From an uncultured Ruminococcus sp. (GTDB lineage Bacteria > Bacillota > Clostridia > Lachnospirales > Lachnospiraceae): 64,000 bases of DNA. Below are positions 1 to 10,816 of the stretch, in pieces; the stretch's first letter is position 1; every line of letters starts with the position of its first letter. Location of the stretch: NCBI GenBank assembly GCA_946494335.1, contig CAMMBV010000013.1, forward strand, positions 1 to 64,000, read 5' to 3'. The position numbers and the translations under genes are program-made. The notes under the pieces were generated by a model, which saw only the letters and a program-made list of their open reading frames with translations, was not told where the DNA came from and ran no database searches.

Positions 1-7
1 ACTGAAA

Positions 8-400
8 TCAGCGCTTGCTGAACTGCGGAGCACGACGGGCGGCTTTGAGGCCGTATTTTTTACGTTCTTTCATTCTCGGGTCACGTGTCAGATAACCTGC
101 TTTTTTCAGAACCGGTCTGAAATCAGCATCTGCATGAAGCAGAGCTCTTGCAATACCATGACGAATAGCGCCAGCCTGTCCTGTGTATCCGCCTCCGCGA
201 ACATTTACCAGAACATCGAATTTATCCAGTGTCTCTGTTGCTGTCAGCGGCTGACGAACGATAACTTTCAGTGTTTCCAGTCCCAGATAGTCATCGATAT
301 CTCTTTTATTGATTGTAATTTTTCCCGTTCCCGGTACTAAATAAACTCTTGCGATTGATTTTTTTCTTCTGCCTGTTCCGTAATATCTTGCATTAGCCAA
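8..400 (-). CDS. rpsI: 30S ribosomal protein S9
   Basis: ORF with [21 protein letters not shown]...[24 protein letters not shown], classic uS9 C-terminus; adjacent to rplM. Confidence 0.98.
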   Translation of the reverse strand: MANARYYGTGRRKKSIARVYLVPGTGKITINKRDIDDYLGLETLKVIVRQPLTATETLDKFDVLVNVRGGGYTGQAGAIRHGIARALLHADADFRPVLKKAGYLTRDPRMKERKKYGLKAARRAPQFSKR

Positions 401-416
401 TGTCTCTTACCTCCTA

Positions 417-845
417 TTAAAATGTTAACTTTTCTGGTTTCTGAGCTTCATGCTTATGCTCCGGTCCTGCATACACGTGAAGTTTGCCCATCATCTGTCT
501 TCCAAGGGGGCCCTTCGGAAGCATACCTTTTACTGCCAGTTCAATTACTCTTTCCGGTTTCTTAGCTAACATTTCACGCAGTGTGGTTTCTTTCATACCA
601 CCTACATACTCGGAATGACGGTAGTAGATCTTCTGATCCAGTTTTTTGCCGGAAACATTGATTTTTTCAGCATTTACTACGATTACATAATCACCTGTAT
701 CGATATGAGGTGTGAATACCGGTTTGTTTTTACCTCTTAAAACCTTTGCCACTTCTGATGCCAGACGGCCAAGTGTACAGCCTTCTGCATCCACAACATA
801 CCATTTTCTTTCAATCTTAGCCGGATTAGCCATATAAGTGTTCAT
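417..845 (-). CDS. rplM: 50S ribosomal protein L13 (start chosen at [15 protein letters not shown])
   Basis: uL13 motifs ([33 protein letters not shown]); SD-like aggaggt upstream of the internal ATG. Confidence 0.97.
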   Translation of the reverse strand: MNTYMANPAKIERKWYVVDAEGCTLGRLASEVAKVLRGKNKPVFTPHIDTGDYVIVVNAEKINVSGKKLDQKIYYRHSEYVGGMKETTLREMLAKKPERVIELAVKGMLPKGPLGRQMMGKLHVYAGPEHKHEAQKPEKLTF

Positions 846-1013
846 GGATTTACCTCCTGTTAACCAATTTTCATACAATACTGTCTGTGAATTTCTATTT
901 GTAAAACACCTCTACCGGGGCATTGGATCGGGTGTTTACGTACTTTGTCACATTGAATAATTATATTATACGCATCCACGTGTGTCAACAGATTTTTTCC
1001 TTTTTTTCCTTTT

Positions 1014-2468
1014 TTACAGCGCACTCAACTCTTTTTCAAAAGCCCGGAGCATTTCAAAGCTCATGCTGTAGTACATCCTTTTTCTGGGATCCTGTAAATC
1101 CAGTTCCAACTTCGCTTCCGTTTTCTTCAGGCGATATACCAGTGTGTTCCTGTGAAGATATAACTGCTTTGCGGTTTCTGCGATGGACTGATTGTTCAGC
1201 AGGTAAACGTGCATCGCCTCCAGTCCCTCTCTGTCTTCCCCTTTTTGCCAGCACCGGCGAATGGCCGGATGTATGGCATAGATTTTTCGTTCCAGATCCG
1301 CCTCTCTTAAAATATAAGGTACGGCGCATTCCTCAAACTCAAAAAAACACTGCCGGGATTTGCCATTCTCCAACAGTACATCCATCTGATCCAGCTGATG
1401 ATACAGCTTTTCCAGAGAAAAGATCCCCAAAGCTTCCAGGCCTGCATAGCAGCAGGCGTCATTGTGAATTACAATATCCTTTATTTTTGAAATCAAATGT
1501 CCTGTATCCTGTCGGGATTCATTCATGATAACGATAATCCGGTTGTCAAATATTTCTGCCGCACAGGATGGTGCCGCCTGCAGCAAAGCGCTGCGAAGCA
1601 GACGCAGCAGCATACCATCGGCTTTTCTGTCGCGATAGAAAAGCATCAGCAGTTTATATTCATCATCTGCTTCCCAGCCATAATAACAAAGTTCCATCTC
1701 CAGCGTCTTATGGTCTGTCTCCCGTCCCGTCAAAAGACGGTAAAATACGCTGCTTCCTCCGGTATATCTGCTGTTAAAATTCAGTTTATTGATATAGGGC
1801 GCCAGCCATTCCGCCAGCATTTTAATCAGAAAAACATCGCCGCAGTTGACCGCCCTGGACCGCTCCATGACGACAAAACGGCCGCAGAGAATATTTTCAC
1901 AGTAAATGTTCTGAGAGACATTTACGTATCCAAACGCATCCAGTTTCAAGCGCAGTACTGCATCGGGGTGGCGTATCCGCTGGAGATTACTGTCTGCACT
2001 TCTTGCGCGCAGCTCTTTTACCACCTTGATGGAGCTAAAGCCGTTTTCTTTCAGATACTTCCATTCTCCATCCACATCATCCGGACCGTACTGTCTGCTC
2101 AAAGCCATCACTTTATAATTGGCATCCAGCAGGACCAGGGGATTGCGCAGAAAGGCATGGCAGGAATCCACAATCTTCTGATATTCCATATGCTGCATCC
2201 AGCGCTTTACCTTGTTTTCCCAGGCGTCAAACACATCAAACACATCCTGGATCAGGCCGAAAGCCACCTCAAGAGAAAGACCTGACAAAAGGAAGTACTC
2301 TTCCCCAAATGAACACATGACTTTGCTGTCCTTCTGGCATACATACGCATATCCATCCGCAGAATATAAGCGTACGCCCTTGATCACCGCCGGTTCATAG
2401 TCTTTCAAATAAAGCTCTGGTTCCAATACCTCCAGACAGTTTGCAATCATCCACATATTCAGTCTCAT
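1014..2468 (-). CDS. PucR/CdaR-type transcriptional regulator
   Basis: C-terminal PucR-type HTH (LLNNQSIAETAKQLYLHRNTLVYRLKKTEAKLELDLQDP). Confidence 0.85.
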   Translation of the reverse strand: MRLNMWMIANCLEVLEPELYLKDYEPAVIKGVRLYSADGYAYVCQKDSKVMCSFGEEYFLLSGLSLEVAFGLIQDVFDVFDAWENKVKRWMQHMEYQKIVDSCHAFLRNPLVLLDANYKVMALSRQYGPDDVDGEWKYLKENGFSSIKVVKELRARSADSNLQRIRHPDAVLRLKLDAFGYVNVSQNIYCENILCGRFVVMERSRAVNCGDVFLIKMLAEWLAPYINKLNFNSRYTGGSSVFYRLLTGRETDHKTLEMELCYYGWEADDEYKLLMLFYRDRKADGMLLRLLRSALLQAAPSCAAEIFDNRIIVIMNESRQDTGHLISKIKDIVIHNDACCYAGLEALGIFSLEKLYHQLDQMDVLLENGKSRQCFFEFEECAVPYILREADLERKIYAIHPAIRRCWQKGEDREGLEAMHVYLLNNQSIAETAKQLYLHRNTLVYRLKKTEAKLELDLQDPRKRMYYSMSFEMLRAFEKELSAL

Positions 2469-2564
2469 ACAGTCTCCCCTTACGCCAGTACAATGAACTA
2501 TATATTACCACATTACCGGTGTTTTGCACAGTTTTTCCGCAAAACACCGGCTCTGTTAAATGTT

Positions 2565-3638
2565 TTATCCTGTTCTTCTGGTGGATCCGGTTCTCTGGGA
2601 AAGATCGTAAAGATCTTTCCCGGTAGCCTGATGCCTCGTCCACTTCACCCCATATTTTTCCTTCATCGGACGATTATATTCATCCAGCACATCAAGCCAT
2701 ATCTGGTCCTTTGCCTTGTCCAGAAAGCTTACTCTGGCAATCCACTTTCCTCCGGGAGCCATGACATCCAGTGTATTTCTCAGCGAATCCTCAATCTCCT
2801 GTCTTGTGGCATCCGGCCGGTCCAGACAACCCTGATTGTCAAATCCTCCTGCCAGTGTAAGCTGATCTCCGTAAATATCTTTTAATTTTTTTGGATCATT
2901 TTGAAGCTGTACGGGATTCAAAGCATCGACGCCCAGTTCCGTCAATTCTCCCACAAGATCCCGGATTTTTCCGCAGGAATGGTGTTCATAATACATTCCG
3001 CATTCATGCGCAGCATCTACCACCCGTTTCAGATGCGGCTTTATCAGTCTGCGCCACCTCGGAATATCCATAAACAATGCATCGTTATTTGCATAATCAT
3101 CATGGAACTGAATTTTATCCGCATTGTAATACTTTTTCACGCGGCGGATCACCTCTATCTTATAGTCCGCCATGGCTCCCATAAAATCATAACAGGCGTC
3201 TTCGCTGGTGATGATATCACACAAAGCATTTTCAAAGCCGCAGAACATATGAAGACTTTCAAACATTCCGTTAATCAGTATTACATTGGAAACTTTGTTT
3301 TGCCGGTCCCATTTGGCGGTGTCTCTGGCAGCACATCCTTCCCAGTCGTACTCGTCAAGGTTGGGAAAGGTCACCACCTCTCTCCAGTTTTCTATATCTG
3401 CAATTCTGGGTTCATTCTCCACCGGCATCGGTCCCGGCTGATCAGGACGAAGCAGATATTTGACGCCGAACCAGTCCGTAGTGATACCGTATCCCCGGGC
3501 CCCTTCTTCCAGTACCGTGGGAATACAGCTGTCCTGTCCCGTATCCGCCGCAGGCACCCAGGGCGTGTCTTTATGTTCCAGCGCCAGCAGCGTACAGTCG
3601 CGTTCCGTCAGTTTCATCGTGTCCTCTCCCCCTTTCAC
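2565..3638 (-). CDS. Uroporphyrinogen-decarboxylase-family protein (UroD-like, MtaA/corrinoid methyltransferase-like)
   Basis: URO-D-like fold motifs and HHSCG segment (MYYEHHSCGKIRDLVGELTELGVDALNPVQ); paralogous to 6339..7448. Confidence 0.8.
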   Translation of the reverse strand: MKGGEDTMKLTERDCTLLALEHKDTPWVPAADTGQDSCIPTVLEEGARGYGITTDWFGVKYLLRPDQPGPMPVENEPRIADIENWREVVTFPNLDEYDWEGCAARDTAKWDRQNKVSNVILINGMFESLHMFCGFENALCDIITSEDACYDFMGAMADYKIEVIRRVKKYYNADKIQFHDDYANNDALFMDIPRWRRLIKPHLKRVVDAAHECGMYYEHHSCGKIRDLVGELTELGVDALNPVQLQNDPKKLKDIYGDQLTLAGGFDNQGCLDRPDATRQEIEDSLRNTLDVMAPGGKWIARVSFLDKAKDQIWLDVLDEYNRPMKEKYGVKWTRHQATGKDLYDLSQRTGSTRRTG

Positions 3639-4987
3639 GCTCTCTCATTAATTTCTTTCGTCATTTCATCCACACGTTTCTCCGTCAGATTATAGAAAAA
3701 CAGATTAATCAGCCCCGAGATGACCACGCTGCCTCCGGCTACCAGACACATGATCACAGCAATTCCCTGTGCTACCTCTGCCGTTGCCTCCACACCGGCC
3801 TGATAACCAATGATGCTAAGTCCCACCGGAAGAATCACACTTTTTATCATAGAGCCAAATTTAATTGGTATATTGGTCATACTCATGATAAATCCCCTGG
3901 CATTGGTATTGCTCTTCCACATGGAATAAATAACCGTATCCGCCGTCATGGCCGTCACCGTAGCCCGTATGCAGTTGTTGAAAAAAGATCCGATGGACAT
4001 AACTACGATGAAAAGAACAGTCGCGCCTTCTCCTCCGAAGAAATACATAATAACTGCTGTTCCTCCATACATAAGGCAGGACAAAACATAGGTCGTCTTC
4101 TTTCCCAGGGCCCGAATCAAGAATTCTACCACCAGCGCCGCCACTACTCCCATACAGGTCTGTGCGGTAAGATAAATTGACATGGAGGCAGAGTCCTTTA
4201 AAACTGCCGCAAAATAATACGCGGCTGTGGAAGAAATCAAAAAGTACGCCGTATAACGAAGCAGATCGCCAAAAGATAAAATCAGCAGCGGCGGATTTTC
4301 CACAAAGATCTTAAACATACGGCCAATAGATAATTTTTCTTTCTTCTCTTCTGTTTTTGCCACCGGCACGTTTTTGGTGATGTAGTACAGTGCGATATGG
4401 CAGATTCCATTTACGACCGTAAAAATAATTGCTGCCGCAGTATATCCCAACGCGGTAACATGAAATACATTTCCAAAAAAGGTAATAGTCGCCACACCAA
4501 CAAAAGAAAACAACAACTGTCCTGCAACGCTTCCTATATTTCTGGTAACCGAAAGTGTGGTTCTCTCCTGCTGTGAATCAGAAATCTGGGAAAGCTGGGC
4601 GGTAACCGCCGCAGACTGTATATCCTGAAACAGCGTCTTGATGCAGAAAGCAACAACCACAATGGCCATAGCTGCCGCAGAATTTCCGAAATCTGTAAAC
4701 ATCAGTGCGAAGAACAGAATAATAATCGGAGACCCTATCACATACCAGGCCCGGTATTTTCCCATTTTCTTAAAATCGCATTTTTCCAGCACGATTCCCG
4801 TGACAAATACCCAAATCAGATCCACCGCCGCCGTACTGGTCAGTATAAAAGTAACCGTATTCAAAGGAAACTGGCAGATATCGGTCAAAAAATAAGACAT
4901 ATAATACAGTTCCAGATAGATAAACAGGTTCTGTCCCAGCGTCGGCAGAACAAACGACCATTTTACTAAAGCTGATAATTTTTTCAT
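3635..4987 (-). CDS. MFS / GPH-type sugar-cation symporter family transporter
   Basis: Multi-TM protein with DLIWVFVTGIVLEKCDFKKMGKYRAWYVIGSP (GPH-like) motif. Confidence 0.75.
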   Translation of the reverse strand: MKKLSALVKWSFVLPTLGQNLFIYLELYYMSYFLTDICQFPLNTVTFILTSTAAVDLIWVFVTGIVLEKCDFKKMGKYRAWYVIGSPIIILFFALMFTDFGNSAAAMAIVVVAFCIKTLFQDIQSAAVTAQLSQISDSQQERTTLSVTRNIGSVAGQLLFSFVGVATITFFGNVFHVTALGYTAAAIIFTVVNGICHIALYYITKNVPVAKTEEKKEKLSIGRMFKIFVENPPLLILSFGDLLRYTAYFLISSTAAYYFAAVLKDSASMSIYLTAQTCMGVVAALVVEFLIRALGKKTTYVLSCLMYGGTAVIMYFFGGEGATVLFIVVMSIGSFFNNCIRATVTAMTADTVIYSMWKSNTNARGFIMSMTNIPIKFGSMIKSVILPVGLSIIGYQAGVEATAEVAQGIAVIMCLVAGGSVVISGLINLFFYNLTEKRVDEMTKEINERA

Positions 4988-5008
4988 GTGTATATTCCTC
5001 CCATTATT

Positions 5009-6316
5009 TTATCCCCATAAACCGTAGCCGCCCAGCAGTCCGTAAACCACGCTCACCGCCAGCAAAACCACCGACCACAGTATCATCCGGTAAAAAAGAT
5101 AGTTTTTCGTCTCTGTGTCCGCGGAAGCCAGCATCAGCGCTCCATTCTGAGAAAAGGGACACATTCCCGTATAGCACGCCGTCAGTATCAGCGCCGTCAC
5201 ACAGGCAAGGGCGCTTACCTCGCTTCCGTTGGTTATCATGCCATAAATCATGGGCAGCATCAGAGGGTAAACCACTGACATAGCGCTGCAGAAAAAGCTT
5301 AAAAGTCCGCCGAACAAAGCGAATGCCGCCGGAATCATCCAGGTTGGGAAATTCAGATTAATCCAGCTGCCGATCACATCTGAAAGCCCGTGCTGGACTG
5401 CCACCTGAATCAGCATGGAAACTCCGCAGATAAGAATGACGGCATTCCACGGTATTTTTTTCTCTATTATTTCTTTTTCATCCCCCAGCTTCAGCAGCAT
5501 ACAGACAATAGCGCCCACGATGGACCAGAACTGTATGTTGCAGTGATCCTTTAAGAACGCTGTGGCATCACAGGGCGCCAGAAAATAGAGAATCAGCGGA
5601 AGCATATTGGCCAGCATAACGGCCAGGAGTACAACCAGCGTTTTTTTCTGAATGGCCGTGAACGGTTTCGGCTTTTCCATTTCTACTCGTTTCGCTTTAT
5701 ATCCTTTCAGCAGAAAATAGCAGATCAGATACGCGATGATGCATGGCAGAATAGAAGCATATCCGAATTGCACTGCCAGTTTTGAAGCCTCCTGTGCCTC
5801 CCAGCCGGCAGCCATCAGCAAACCTGCGTTTGTGGGGCCTCCTGCCACCCACTGCAGCCCTCCTGTGGCCAAAGCTCCCACATTCGTTGCGATCACCACC
5901 AAAAGCGGGTTGAACTCCCCTCTTTTTGCAATCACAAAGCCAATGGGGGCGACAAAAACGATTCCCCAGACACCGATCCCAAGACCGGAGATAACGAAGC
6001 TGGTCAGGAACACAGAAATCGGCGAGAACCACGGAACGCCTCTGGTGGCATACACAATCCGATCGGCAACGCCCGCCAACGTCCCGTTTAAAGACGCATA
6101 TCCGAAAAACCAGCTGGTGACGATCAAAATAAACATAATGCTGGTAGGCCAGTAGCTGATAATCTCATACGTTCCAGCCCCACCTATCCAGGAGCCGATC
6201 AAAAAGGCAAAAGCCATGCCGATCAGACCTATGTTGCAGTTTTTGACGGCAATTCCCCAGACTACGGTTGCCGCCAGGGCCGCCAGCACAAGCACCATAA
6301 TGATATTATCCGTCAA
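5009..6316 (-). CDS. Ion-transporter-superfamily (SLC13/CitM-like) membrane permease
   Basis: Polytopic membrane protein of about 435 aa; repeated permease-like motifs; exact family uncertain. Confidence 0.6.
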   Translation of the reverse strand: MTDNIIMVLVLAALAATVVWGIAVKNCNIGLIGMAFAFLIGSWIGGAGTYEIISYWPTSIMFILIVTSWFFGYASLNGTLAGVADRIVYATRGVPWFSPISVFLTSFVISGLGIGVWGIVFVAPIGFVIAKRGEFNPLLVVIATNVGALATGGLQWVAGGPTNAGLLMAAGWEAQEASKLAVQFGYASILPCIIAYLICYFLLKGYKAKRVEMEKPKPFTAIQKKTLVVLLAVMLANMLPLILYFLAPCDATAFLKDHCNIQFWSIVGAIVCMLLKLGDEKEIIEKKIPWNAVILICGVSMLIQVAVQHGLSDVIGSWINLNFPTWMIPAAFALFGGLLSFFCSAMSVVYPLMLPMIYGMITNGSEVSALACVTALILTACYTGMCPFSQNGALMLASADTETKNYLFYRMILWSVVLLAVSVVYGLLGGYGLWG

Positions 6317-6338
6317 AACAATCCCCCCATCTTACCGT

Positions 6339-7448
6339 TTATTTTTCATGACCGGCTGTATATACGCCCGTCCCGACCTGTACAGGCTTGGGCGGTGCAG
6401 TATATCCAACTTTTTCCCACAGCGGTCCGTTATATTCATAAAGTACATCCGCCAGGGCAAGTCCAATGGTCTGATCCAGCATTACGGGATGTGCAATCCA
6501 GCTTCCTCCCGGAGCCATCAGCTCAATTCTTTTTCGTATTTCTTCCACCCGTTCCTCATAAGTCACTCCGGGCCGGTCCAAAACTCCCTGATTGTCAAAT
6601 CCACCTACAAAGCACAGATCTTTCCGGTATTTCTTCTTCAATTCATATGGTTCATTGCTGATCTGCAGCGGATTCAGCGCATCAAATTTCAAATCTATAA
6701 AATCTTCAATTAAAGGCGCAATATATCCGCAGGAATGATGCTCATACAGCATTCCCTCGCCATGGACAGTATCCACAATCCGTTTCAGCCGCGGTTTGAA
6801 AATTTCTCTCCATGTTTCAATATTCATAAACATATTCCGGGCTTCACCGTAATCATCGTGGAAAGTGATCTTATCCGGCCGGTAGTATTTTTTTATCAGC
6901 TGAATCTGACGAATCCTCAAATCTGTCAATGCATCCAGAAAATCTTCCACCGCTTCTTCTTCCGTCAGCAGATAACAGAGAGCGTCCTCAAATCCCGTCA
7001 GCGTATGAAGCTGTTCAAATAATCCATTGATAACGATTACTGTACTGATCTTGTTTTCTCTGTCCCAGCCCGCCGTATCTCTGGCAGCTCCGCCTTCCCA
7101 GTCCCATGTTTCAGGTTCCGGCATTTTCAGAACGTCACGCCATTTCGTCAGATCTTCCAACCGTTTGGTTCCCTGCGTAACCATCTGACCTTCCATCCCA
7201 GGCAAAAAATCCCAGGATACACCAAAACAGTCTGTCTGTCCGCAGCCATATCCGTGAGCACCTTCCTGTGATGCAGTGTACACACAGGTATTCTGATCCA
7301 GATACTGCGACGGCACCCAATACGGTTCTTCATGATGGTACGCCATCAGAATATTTTCTCTTGCTGTAATCATATCTTGCCTCCTCATCTTGCAGTAATG
7401 ATCTATGTTTATTATAAAAGGCAGGCCGTATATCCGATATATGTTCAC
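6339..7448 (-). CDS. Uroporphyrinogen-decarboxylase-family protein (second paralog)
   Basis: Extended similarity to 2565..3638 (GWDRENKISTVIVINGLFEQLH; YEHHSCGYIAPL; DALNPLQISNEPYELKKKY; GGFDNQGVLDRP). Start probably internal at MITARENILMAY. Confidence 0.8.
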   Translation of the reverse strand: MNIYRIYGLPFIINIDHYCKMRRQDMITARENILMAYHHEEPYWVPSQYLDQNTCVYTASQEGAHGYGCGQTDCFGVSWDFLPGMEGQMVTQGTKRLEDLTKWRDVLKMPEPETWDWEGGAARDTAGWDRENKISTVIVINGLFEQLHTLTGFEDALCYLLTEEEAVEDFLDALTDLRIRQIQLIKKYYRPDKITFHDDYGEARNMFMNIETWREIFKPRLKRIVDTVHGEGMLYEHHSCGYIAPLIEDFIDLKFDALNPLQISNEPYELKKKYRKDLCFVGGFDNQGVLDRPGVTYEERVEEIRKRIELMAPGGSWIAHPVMLDQTIGLALADVLYEYNGPLWEKVGYTAPPKPVQVGTGVYTAGHEK

Positions 7449-7506
7449 TGACCGAAAAATTTCTTCCTTTTTTCGTTTTTTTCGTCATGGATAACGAAAA
7501 ATTTTT

Positions 7507-7545
7507 CAAAAAAAGAGGACTATTTCCAAAAGCTGAAAATAGTCC
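7507..7545 (-). terminator. Rho-independent terminator downstream of truA
   Basis: Minus strand GGACTATTT...AAATAGTCC followed by TCTTTTTTT. Confidence 0.75.
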
Positions 7546-7554
7546 CCAAAATAG

Positions 7555-8292
7555 TTACAAAAACCGTATTTCTTTCAGTGTAAGCCCGCAGGCAGGCGCC
7601 GTGGGACCGGCAGCCTGCCTGTCACAGGCCTTTAAAATCTCCTCCATCTTTTCCGGCGGATATTGCTCATTTCCAATTTCAATCAACGTGCCCGCGATGA
7701 TTCGCACCATATTGTATAAAAAACCGTGCCCGCGCACCTGAATCGTCACCACATCATCTTTTTTGTCGATCTGAATTCCTGTGATTTCCCGCACAGTGGA
7801 TTTTACCTGAGCATTGGCGCCGCAGAAGCTGGCAAAATCATGTCTCCCTACAAGATACGCCGCTGCTTTTCTCATTTTCTCCACGTCCAGGCTGTAATGA
7901 TAAAAATAAGAGTAGAGTCTCCGGGTGGGCAGCGGAAAGCGTCTGTTTAAAATGCAGTATTCATAGGTTTTTTCGCTTTCGCAGTAGCGGGGATGAAAAT
8001 CCGCGGCAACTTCACCAGAATACTGGATTTTAATATCCTCCGGGAGCCGCTGATTCAGCGCATAGGATATCTTTTCCGCCGGCATTCTGGCACAGGTATC
8101 AAAAACCGCCACATTTCCCAGTGCATGAACGCCTGCATCCGTCCGACTGGCCCCCATGGTCTCGACAGGCTCGTTTAACAGATCGGACAGAGCCCGATTC
8201 AATTCAGCCTGGATCGTATTTCCGTTGGCCTGGATCTGCCATCCGCAGTAATTTGTCCCATCATAGGCCACCGCCAGCATTACCCTTTTCAC
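7555..8292 (-). CDS. truA: tRNA pseudouridine(38-40) synthase TruA (GTG start at VKRVMLAVAYDGTNYCGWQ)
   Basis: YDGTNYCGWQIQ, GASRTDAGVHALGNVA motifs; context ecfT-truA. Confidence 0.95.
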   Translation of the reverse strand: MKRVMLAVAYDGTNYCGWQIQANGNTIQAELNRALSDLLNEPVETMGASRTDAGVHALGNVAVFDTCARMPAEKISYALNQRLPEDIKIQYSGEVAADFHPRYCESEKTYEYCILNRRFPLPTRRLYSYFYHYSLDVEKMRKAAAYLVGRHDFASFCGANAQVKSTVREITGIQIDKKDDVVTIQVRGHGFLYNMVRIIAGTLIEIGNEQYPPEKMEEILKACDRQAAGPTAPACGLTLKEIRFL

Positions 8293-9101
8293 AGAAGATA
8301 CCTCCCAAAAATCCGCATCAGAATACATACGGCAAAATATATTGCAGCGATTATATAAGCGCCAAAATCCCGTCCGTGATACCGCAGGGGCTTCATCTGG
8401 GTCCGCCCTGAACCGCCGTGATAGCACCGCGCTTCCATGGCCATGGCCAGATCATTGGCCCTGCGAAATGCCGATATAAAAAGGGGAACCAAAAGCGGTA
8501 CCATACTTTTTATCTTTTTCATCAGACCGCCGCTTTCAAAATCCGCGCCTCTGGCAATCTGCGCCTTCATAATCTTATCGGTCTCTTCCAGCAGAATCGG
8601 AATAAAACGAAGGGCAATGGACATGATCATGGCAATATCGTGCACCGGGATCTTGATTTTCTCCAAAGGCTTCAAAAGACGTTCCAGACCGTCTGTCAGC
8701 TGATTCGGCGTCGTGGTCAGGGTCATCAGCGATGAGCCGATAATCAGAAAAATCAGCCGAATTCCCATACGCACAGCCGTCACTATCCCCTCTTTTGTAA
8801 TCGTAATTATCCAGAAATGAAAAACAGGGGTTCCCGGCGTAAATATCATATTAAAAAACAGGGTAATCATCAGCAGAATAACGACAGCCTTCAATCCCTT
8901 TACAATAAATCGAAAGGGAACTTTCGATATCTTTATCACCGCAGCCAGAAATACCGTCGATACCAGATAGGCGGTCCAGGTATTGTTGACAAAAAGGCTT
9001 ACGATGAAGACAATGGTCACTATAAACTTTACTCTCGGGTCCAGTCTGTGCAGAATGGAATCTGCCGGATAGTACTGGCCTATGGTAATATCTCTGAGCA
9101 T
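8289..9101 (-). CDS. ecfT: Energy-coupling factor transporter transmembrane protein EcfT
   Basis: LHRLDPRVKFI and ARGADFESGG-type EcfT motifs; adjacent to two ECF ATPases. Confidence 0.95.
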   Translation of the reverse strand: MLRDITIGQYYPADSILHRLDPRVKFIVTIVFIVSLFVNNTWTAYLVSTVFLAAVIKISKVPFRFIVKGLKAVVILLMITLFFNMIFTPGTPVFHFWIITITKEGIVTAVRMGIRLIFLIIGSSLMTLTTTPNQLTDGLERLLKPLEKIKIPVHDIAMIMSIALRFIPILLEETDKIMKAQIARGADFESGGLMKKIKSMVPLLVPLFISAFRRANDLAMAMEARCYHGGSGRTQMKPLRYHGRDFGAYIIAAIYFAVCILMRIFGRYLL

Positions 9102-9955
9102 GGTTTTTCCTTTCCTAAGGCTTTTAAAATCGAGTCCCGGGCTTCCTCCACCGTAATGGCCGAAAGGTCCACATCCAGACCCTTCGCAGCCAGAGCGTGC
9201 ATAATATACGTGATCTGAGGCGCCGCCAGACCGATTTTTTCCAGTTCTTTATAATGGGAAAATACCTCTTTGCAGCTTCCGTCAAAGGATTTTTCCCCTT
9301 CATTCATTACAATAATCCGTTCCACATACCTGGCGACGTCCTCCATGCTGTGAGAAACCAGAATGATGGTGATGCCTCTCGTTTCATGCAGCCAGGCGAT
9401 CTGATCCAGGATCTCTTTGCGCCCTTCCGGATCCAGTCCGGCCGTAGGCTCATCCAGTACCAGCACTTTCGGATTCATAGCCAGTACTCCCGCGATAGCG
9501 ACGCGGCGTTTCTGGCCTCCGGACAACTCAAAGGGGGATTTATCATAATATTCTTCGGAAATCCCCACATGGTTCAAAGCTTCTTTGGCCCGCTCCCGGC
9601 ATTCTTCCTGGGTCAGTCCCTCATTGGCAGGCCCAAAGCAGACATCCGACATCACATCTGATTCAAAAAGCTGATGCTCCGGATACTGAAATACCAGTCC
9701 CACCTGAAAACGCAGCTTGCGAAGCTCATAATTTTCCGCCCAGACATCCTGATTCTCAAACAGTACTTTTCCCTCTGTAGGCTTTATCAGACCGTTAAAA
9801 TGCTGGATCAGCGTGGATTTCCCGCTGCCCGTATGGCCGATGATCCCCACAAACTGTCCCTGGGGTATTTCCAGTGTGACATCCTTTAACGCGTGCATTT
9901 CATACACGGTACCCGGATTATAAGTATACGTTACGTGTTCCAGTTTTATTGACAT
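9080..9955 (-). CDS. ecfA2: Energy-coupling factor transporter ATPase EcfA2
   Basis: Walker [23 protein letters not shown], Walker [14 protein letters not shown]. Confidence 0.93.
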   Translation of the reverse strand: MSIKLEHVTYTYNPGTVYEMHALKDVTLEIPQGQFVGIIGHTGSGKSTLIQHFNGLIKPTEGKVLFENQDVWAENYELRKLRFQVGLVFQYPEHQLFESDVMSDVCFGPANEGLTQEECRERAKEALNHVGISEEYYDKSPFELSGGQKRRVAIAGVLAMNPKVLVLDEPTAGLDPEGRKEILDQIAWLHETRGITIILVSHSMEDVARYVERIIVMNEGEKSFDGSCKEVFSHYKELEKIGLAAPQITYIMHALAAKGLDVDLSAITVEEARDSILKALGKEKPCSEILP

Positions 9956-10797
9956 ATCGCATCCACCAGTTCTTCTATCGTTAAAATTCCATCCGGCAGG
10001 GGAACCCCGGCCTTTTTCAGTTCATGGGCCAGCAGCGTCACCTGAGGCACGTCCAGCCGGTACTCCTTCAGCCTTTCCACCTGAGAAAAGATTTCCCGGG
10101 GCGTTCCGTCCATTACCAGGCGTCCTTTATCCATTACATAGACATGATCTGCAAAAACCACCTCTTCCATATAATGAGTGATCAGAATAACCGTCACTTT
10201 TTCCTGCCGGTTCAGCTCCTTTACCGTTTTAAGCACTTCTTTTCTGCCGTTGGGATCCAACATGGCCGTGGGCTCGTCCAGCACAATGCAGCGGGGCCGC
10301 ATTGCCACCACGCCGGCGATGGCCACTCTTTGTTTCTGTCCTCCGGACAGTTTGTTAGGAGAATGTTTCCGGTAGGAGGTCATTCCCACCGCTTCCAGAC
10401 TTTCATCTACCCGTTTCCAGATATCCTCCGTTTTTACCCCCAGATTTTCCGGGCCGAATCCCACATCCTCTTCCACCACGGATCCTATGATTTGATTATC
10501 CGGGTTTTGAAAAACCATACCCGCTTTCTGACGGATTTTCCACAGTTCTCCCTCCCGGGACGTATCCATGGAATCCACCCACAAGGTCCCTTCTGTAGGC
10601 ACCAGCAGCGCGTTGATATGTTTCGCAAAGGTGGATTTTCCGGAGCCGTTATGCCCCAGCACGGCAATAAACTGACCAGGCTCAATCTCCAGACTGAGAT
10701 CATCTATAGCCCGGTTTTTCTCTTCCGTCTTCCCGGCCTCGTCATATTTCAAATAGTCATATACCAGTTTCGTTGCTTTTATAATACCCATACACAA
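9946..10797 (-). CDS. ecfA1: Energy-coupling factor transporter ATPase EcfA1
   Basis: Walker [35 protein letters not shown]; EcfA1-like [24 protein letters not shown]. Confidence 0.93.
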   Translation of the reverse strand: MCMGIIKATKLVYDYLKYDEAGKTEEKNRAIDDLSLEIEPGQFIAVLGHNGSGKSTFAKHINALLVPTEGTLWVDSMDTSREGELWKIRQKAGMVFQNPDNQIIGSVVEEDVGFGPENLGVKTEDIWKRVDESLEAVGMTSYRKHSPNKLSGGQKQRVAIAGVVAMRPRCIVLDEPTAMLDPNGRKEVLKTVKELNRQEKVTVILITHYMEEVVFADHVYVMDKGRLVMDGTPREIFSQVERLKEYRLDVPQVTLLAHELKKAGVPLPDGILTIEELVDAICQ

Positions 10798-10816
10798 TCC
10801 GCCCTTCTAAACTCAT

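Noticed and set aside
850-960. Possible L13-type ribosomal leader RNA upstream of rplM
   Set aside because: I could not establish a consensus structure by eye; covariance-model search (Rfam L13_leader) would be needed.
923-2285. Plus-strand ORFs 923..1528 and 1497..2285
   Set aside because: Antisense shadows of the PucR-family regulator.
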